Origin: Plotosus lineatus
Taxonomy: Eukaryota; Chordata; Actinopteri; Siluriformes; Plotosidae
Assembly: GCA_024760905.1 (NCBI GenBank)
Contig: CM045739.1
Span: 1,750,001 to 1,814,000 of the forward strand
DNA length: 64,000 bases
Direction: 5' to 3'
Shown: positions 61,884 through 64,000 of the stretch, piece after piece
Position numbering within the stretch: position 1 is the first letter of the stretch
Layout of the letters: every line of letters starts with the position of its first letter
Made by a program: the position numbers and the translations under genes
The notes under the pieces: generated by a model
What the model was told of the DNA's origin: nothing
Seen by the model: only the letters and a program-made list of their open reading frames with translations
Database searches by the model: none

Positions 61884-64000
61884 CGGGCAGACGCGCGTGT
61901 GTGTGTTCGGGTAGACACGTGTGTGTGTGTGTTCGGGTAGACACGTGTGTGTGTGTGTTCGGGTAGACACGTGTGTGTGTGTTCGGGTAGACACGTGTGT
62001 GTGTGTGTTCGGGTAGACACGTGTGTGTGTTCGGGTAGACACGTGTGTGTGTGTTCGGGTAGACACGTGTGTGTGTGTTCGGGTAGACACGTGTGTGTGT
62101 GTGTGTGTGTGTGTGGACACGTGTGTGTGTGTGTGTTCGGGTAGACACGTGTGTGTGTGTGTGTTCGGGTAGACACGTGTGTGTGTGTGTTCGGGTAGAC
62201 ACGTGTGTGTGTGTGTGTGTTCGGGTAGACACGTGTGTGTGTGTTCGGGTAGACACGTTTGTGTGTGTGTGTGTGTGTTCGGGTAGGCACGTGTGTGTGT
62301 GTGTTCGGGTAGACACGTGTGTGTGTGTGTGTGTTCGGGTAGACACGTGTGTGTGTGTGTGTTCGGGTAGACACGTGTGTGTGTGTGTGTTCGGGTAGAC
62401 ACGTGTGTGTGTGTGTTCGGGTAGACACGTGTGTGTGAGTGTGTGTACGGGTAGACACGAGAGTGTGTGTGAGTTCGGGTAGACGTGTGTGTGTGTGTGT
62501 GTTCGGGTAGACACGTGTGTGTGTGTGTGTTGGGTAGACGCGTGTGTGTGTGTTCGGGTAGACGCGTGTGTGTGTGTTCGGGCAGACACGTGTGTGTGTG
62601 TGTTGGGTAGACACGTGTGTGTGTGTGTTCAGTAGACGCGTGTGTGTGTGTGTTGTAGACACGCGTGTGTGTGTGTGTGAGACACGTGTGCGTGTGTGTG
62701 TGTGTGTGTGTAGACACGTGTGTGTGTGTGTGTTCGGGTAGACACGTGTGTGTGTGTGTTCGGGTAGACACGTGTGTGTGTGTGTTCGGGTAGACACGTG
62801 TGTGTGTGTGTTCGGGTGAACGCGTGTGTGTGTGTTGGGTAGACGCGTGTGTGTGTGTGTGTGTTGGCAGGACAGCTGTGTGTGTGTGTGTTCGGGCAGA
62901 CGTGTGTGTGTGTGTGTTGGGTAGACACGTGTGTGTGTGTGTGTGTTCGGTAGACACGCAGTGTGTGTGTTCGGGTGACACGTGTGTGTGTGTGTTAGAC
63001 GTGTGTGTGTGTGTTCGGTAGACGGGCGTGTGTGTGTTCGGGCAGACGCGCGTGTGTGTGTTCGGGCAGACGCGCGTGTGTGTGTTCGGGCAGACGCGTG
63101 TGTGTGTGTGTTCGGGTAGACACGTGTGTGTGTGTTCGGGTAGACACGTGTGTGTGTGTTCGGGTAGACACGTGTGTGTGTGTTCGGGTAGACACGCGTG
63201 TGTGTGTTCGGCAGACGCGTGTGTGTGTGTTGGGCAGACACGTGTGTGTGTTGGGCAGACACGCGTGTGTGTGTTCGGGTAGACGTGTGTGTGTGTGTGT
63301 TCGGGTAGACACGTGTGTGTGTTCGGGTAGACACGTGTGTGTGTGTTCGGGTAGACACGTGTGTGTGTGTTCGGGTAGACACGTGTGTGTGTGTGTGTTC
63401 GGGTAGACACGTGTGTGTGTGTGTGTTCGGGTAGACACGTGTGTGTGTGTGTGTTCGGGTAGACACGTGTGTGTGTGTGTTCGGGTAGACACGTGTGTGT
63501 GTGTGTGGGTGAACACGTGTGTGTGTGTGTTGGGTAGACACGCGTGTGTGTGTGTGTACGGGTAGCCACGTGTGTGTGTGTGTGTTCGGGTAGACACGTG
63601 TGTGTGTGTGTGTTCGGGTAGACACGCGGTGTGTGTGTGTGTTCGGTAGACACGTGTGTGTGTGTTCGGGTAGACACGCGTGTGTGTGTGTGTTCGGGCA
63701 GACGTGTGTGTGTTCGGGTAGACAGGTGTGTGTGTGTGTGTGCGGGTAGACACGTGTGTGTGTGTGTTCGGGTAGACACGTGTGTGTGTGTGTTCGGGTA
63801 GACACGTGTGTGTGTGTGTGTTCGGGTAGACACGTGTGTGTGTGTTGGTGAACGCGTGTGTGTGTGTTCGGGTAGACACGTGTGTGTGTGTGTTCGGGTA
63901 GACACGTGTGTGTGTGTGTGTGTGTCGGGTAGACACGTGTGTGTGTGTGTTCGGGTAGACACGTGTGTGTGTGTGTGTGTGTTCGGGTAGACACGCGTGT

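Larger units (their letters stand above)
52121..64000 (+). repeat. Giant GT-core minisatellite array in b4galt3 intron
   Basis: A tandem array of at least 11.9 kb, open at the right edge. The unit is a fixed core (main form ttcgggtagacac) plus a GT run of variable length, so units are mostly about 20-40 bp. From length, several hundred units are expected; I did not count them. Domains: gcatgggtagacgg (52121-52745, 23-bp period in its most regular part); ctgggtagacgat (52771-53055, 21-bp period); ttcgggtagacac and tttgggtagacgc (53065-54600); tctggttagacgtg (54600-55125); main form (55200-56095); ttcgggcagacgcgcg (56095-56345 and 57612-57840, 24-bp period, plus mixed 56345-56760); ttcgggtggacac (56835-57480); mixtures to 64000. 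The CA strand is free of stops in all frames, which explains the very long spurious frames. Confidence 0.95.

Noticed and set aside
52121..64000. Possible telomere or CRISPR-like array
   Set aside because: The core is not TTAGGG, and there are no unique spacers between repeats; spacers are GT runs of varying length.

Overview
The window is vertebrate nuclear DNA, most likely from a teleost fish. It has intron-split genes with GT-AG splicing, dense CA/GT and TA microsatellites, and abundant fish-type transposons: an RTE-clade LINE with many copies, Rex3, a Tc1-like element whose ends read CTAGTCC, and tRNA-derived SINEs. The species cannot be told from the sequence. Most long reading frames belong to transposons or to stop-free simple repeats.

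Layout. 1-5900: microsatellites, an antisense RTE LINE and SINE fragments. 5900-10860: a complete 11-exon PSMC4 gene (26S proteasome ATPase Rpt3, 418 aa) with tandem CRE-like promoter sites, an RTE insertion in intron 2 and a GC-AG intron 3. 10860-24100: transposon graveyard (Rex3 twice, a jockey-like LINE end, a nearly full RTE carrying a nested SINE, a Tc1 copy). 24550-24830: a promoter-like segment with a candidate first exon, ATG AAG CG followed by GTAAGT. 25000-43400: more RTE/Tc1 mosaics, a hAT remnant, LINE fragments, an LTR with a tRNA-Pro-like primer site, and several non-autonomous DNA transposon families. 43400-49650: CT-rich simple repeats and two copies of a segment holding an RTE fragment. 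49650-52008: 5' region and first two coding exons of a beta-1,4-galactosyltransferase gene (b4galt3). 52009-64000: the following intron, filled by a tandem array about 12 kb long that runs off the window.

The two host genes are unrelated in function: PSMC4 unfolds substrates for the proteasome, and B4GALT3 extends glycans in the Golgi. The most striking structure is the array. Its unit is a short core (GTTCGGGTAGACAC and variants) followed by a variable GT run. It is organised in variant domains, part of it repeats in the same order about 4.1 kb away, and its probable seed sits in unique intron sequence at its left edge. A second noteworthy system is a SINE with a tRNA-like head and the 3' tail of the local RTE LINE. 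One copy has a perfect 15-bp target duplication inside an RTE copy, and a chimeric relative carries a different 3' half.

No rRNA gene, functional tRNA gene, CRISPR array or prokaryotic gene was seen.
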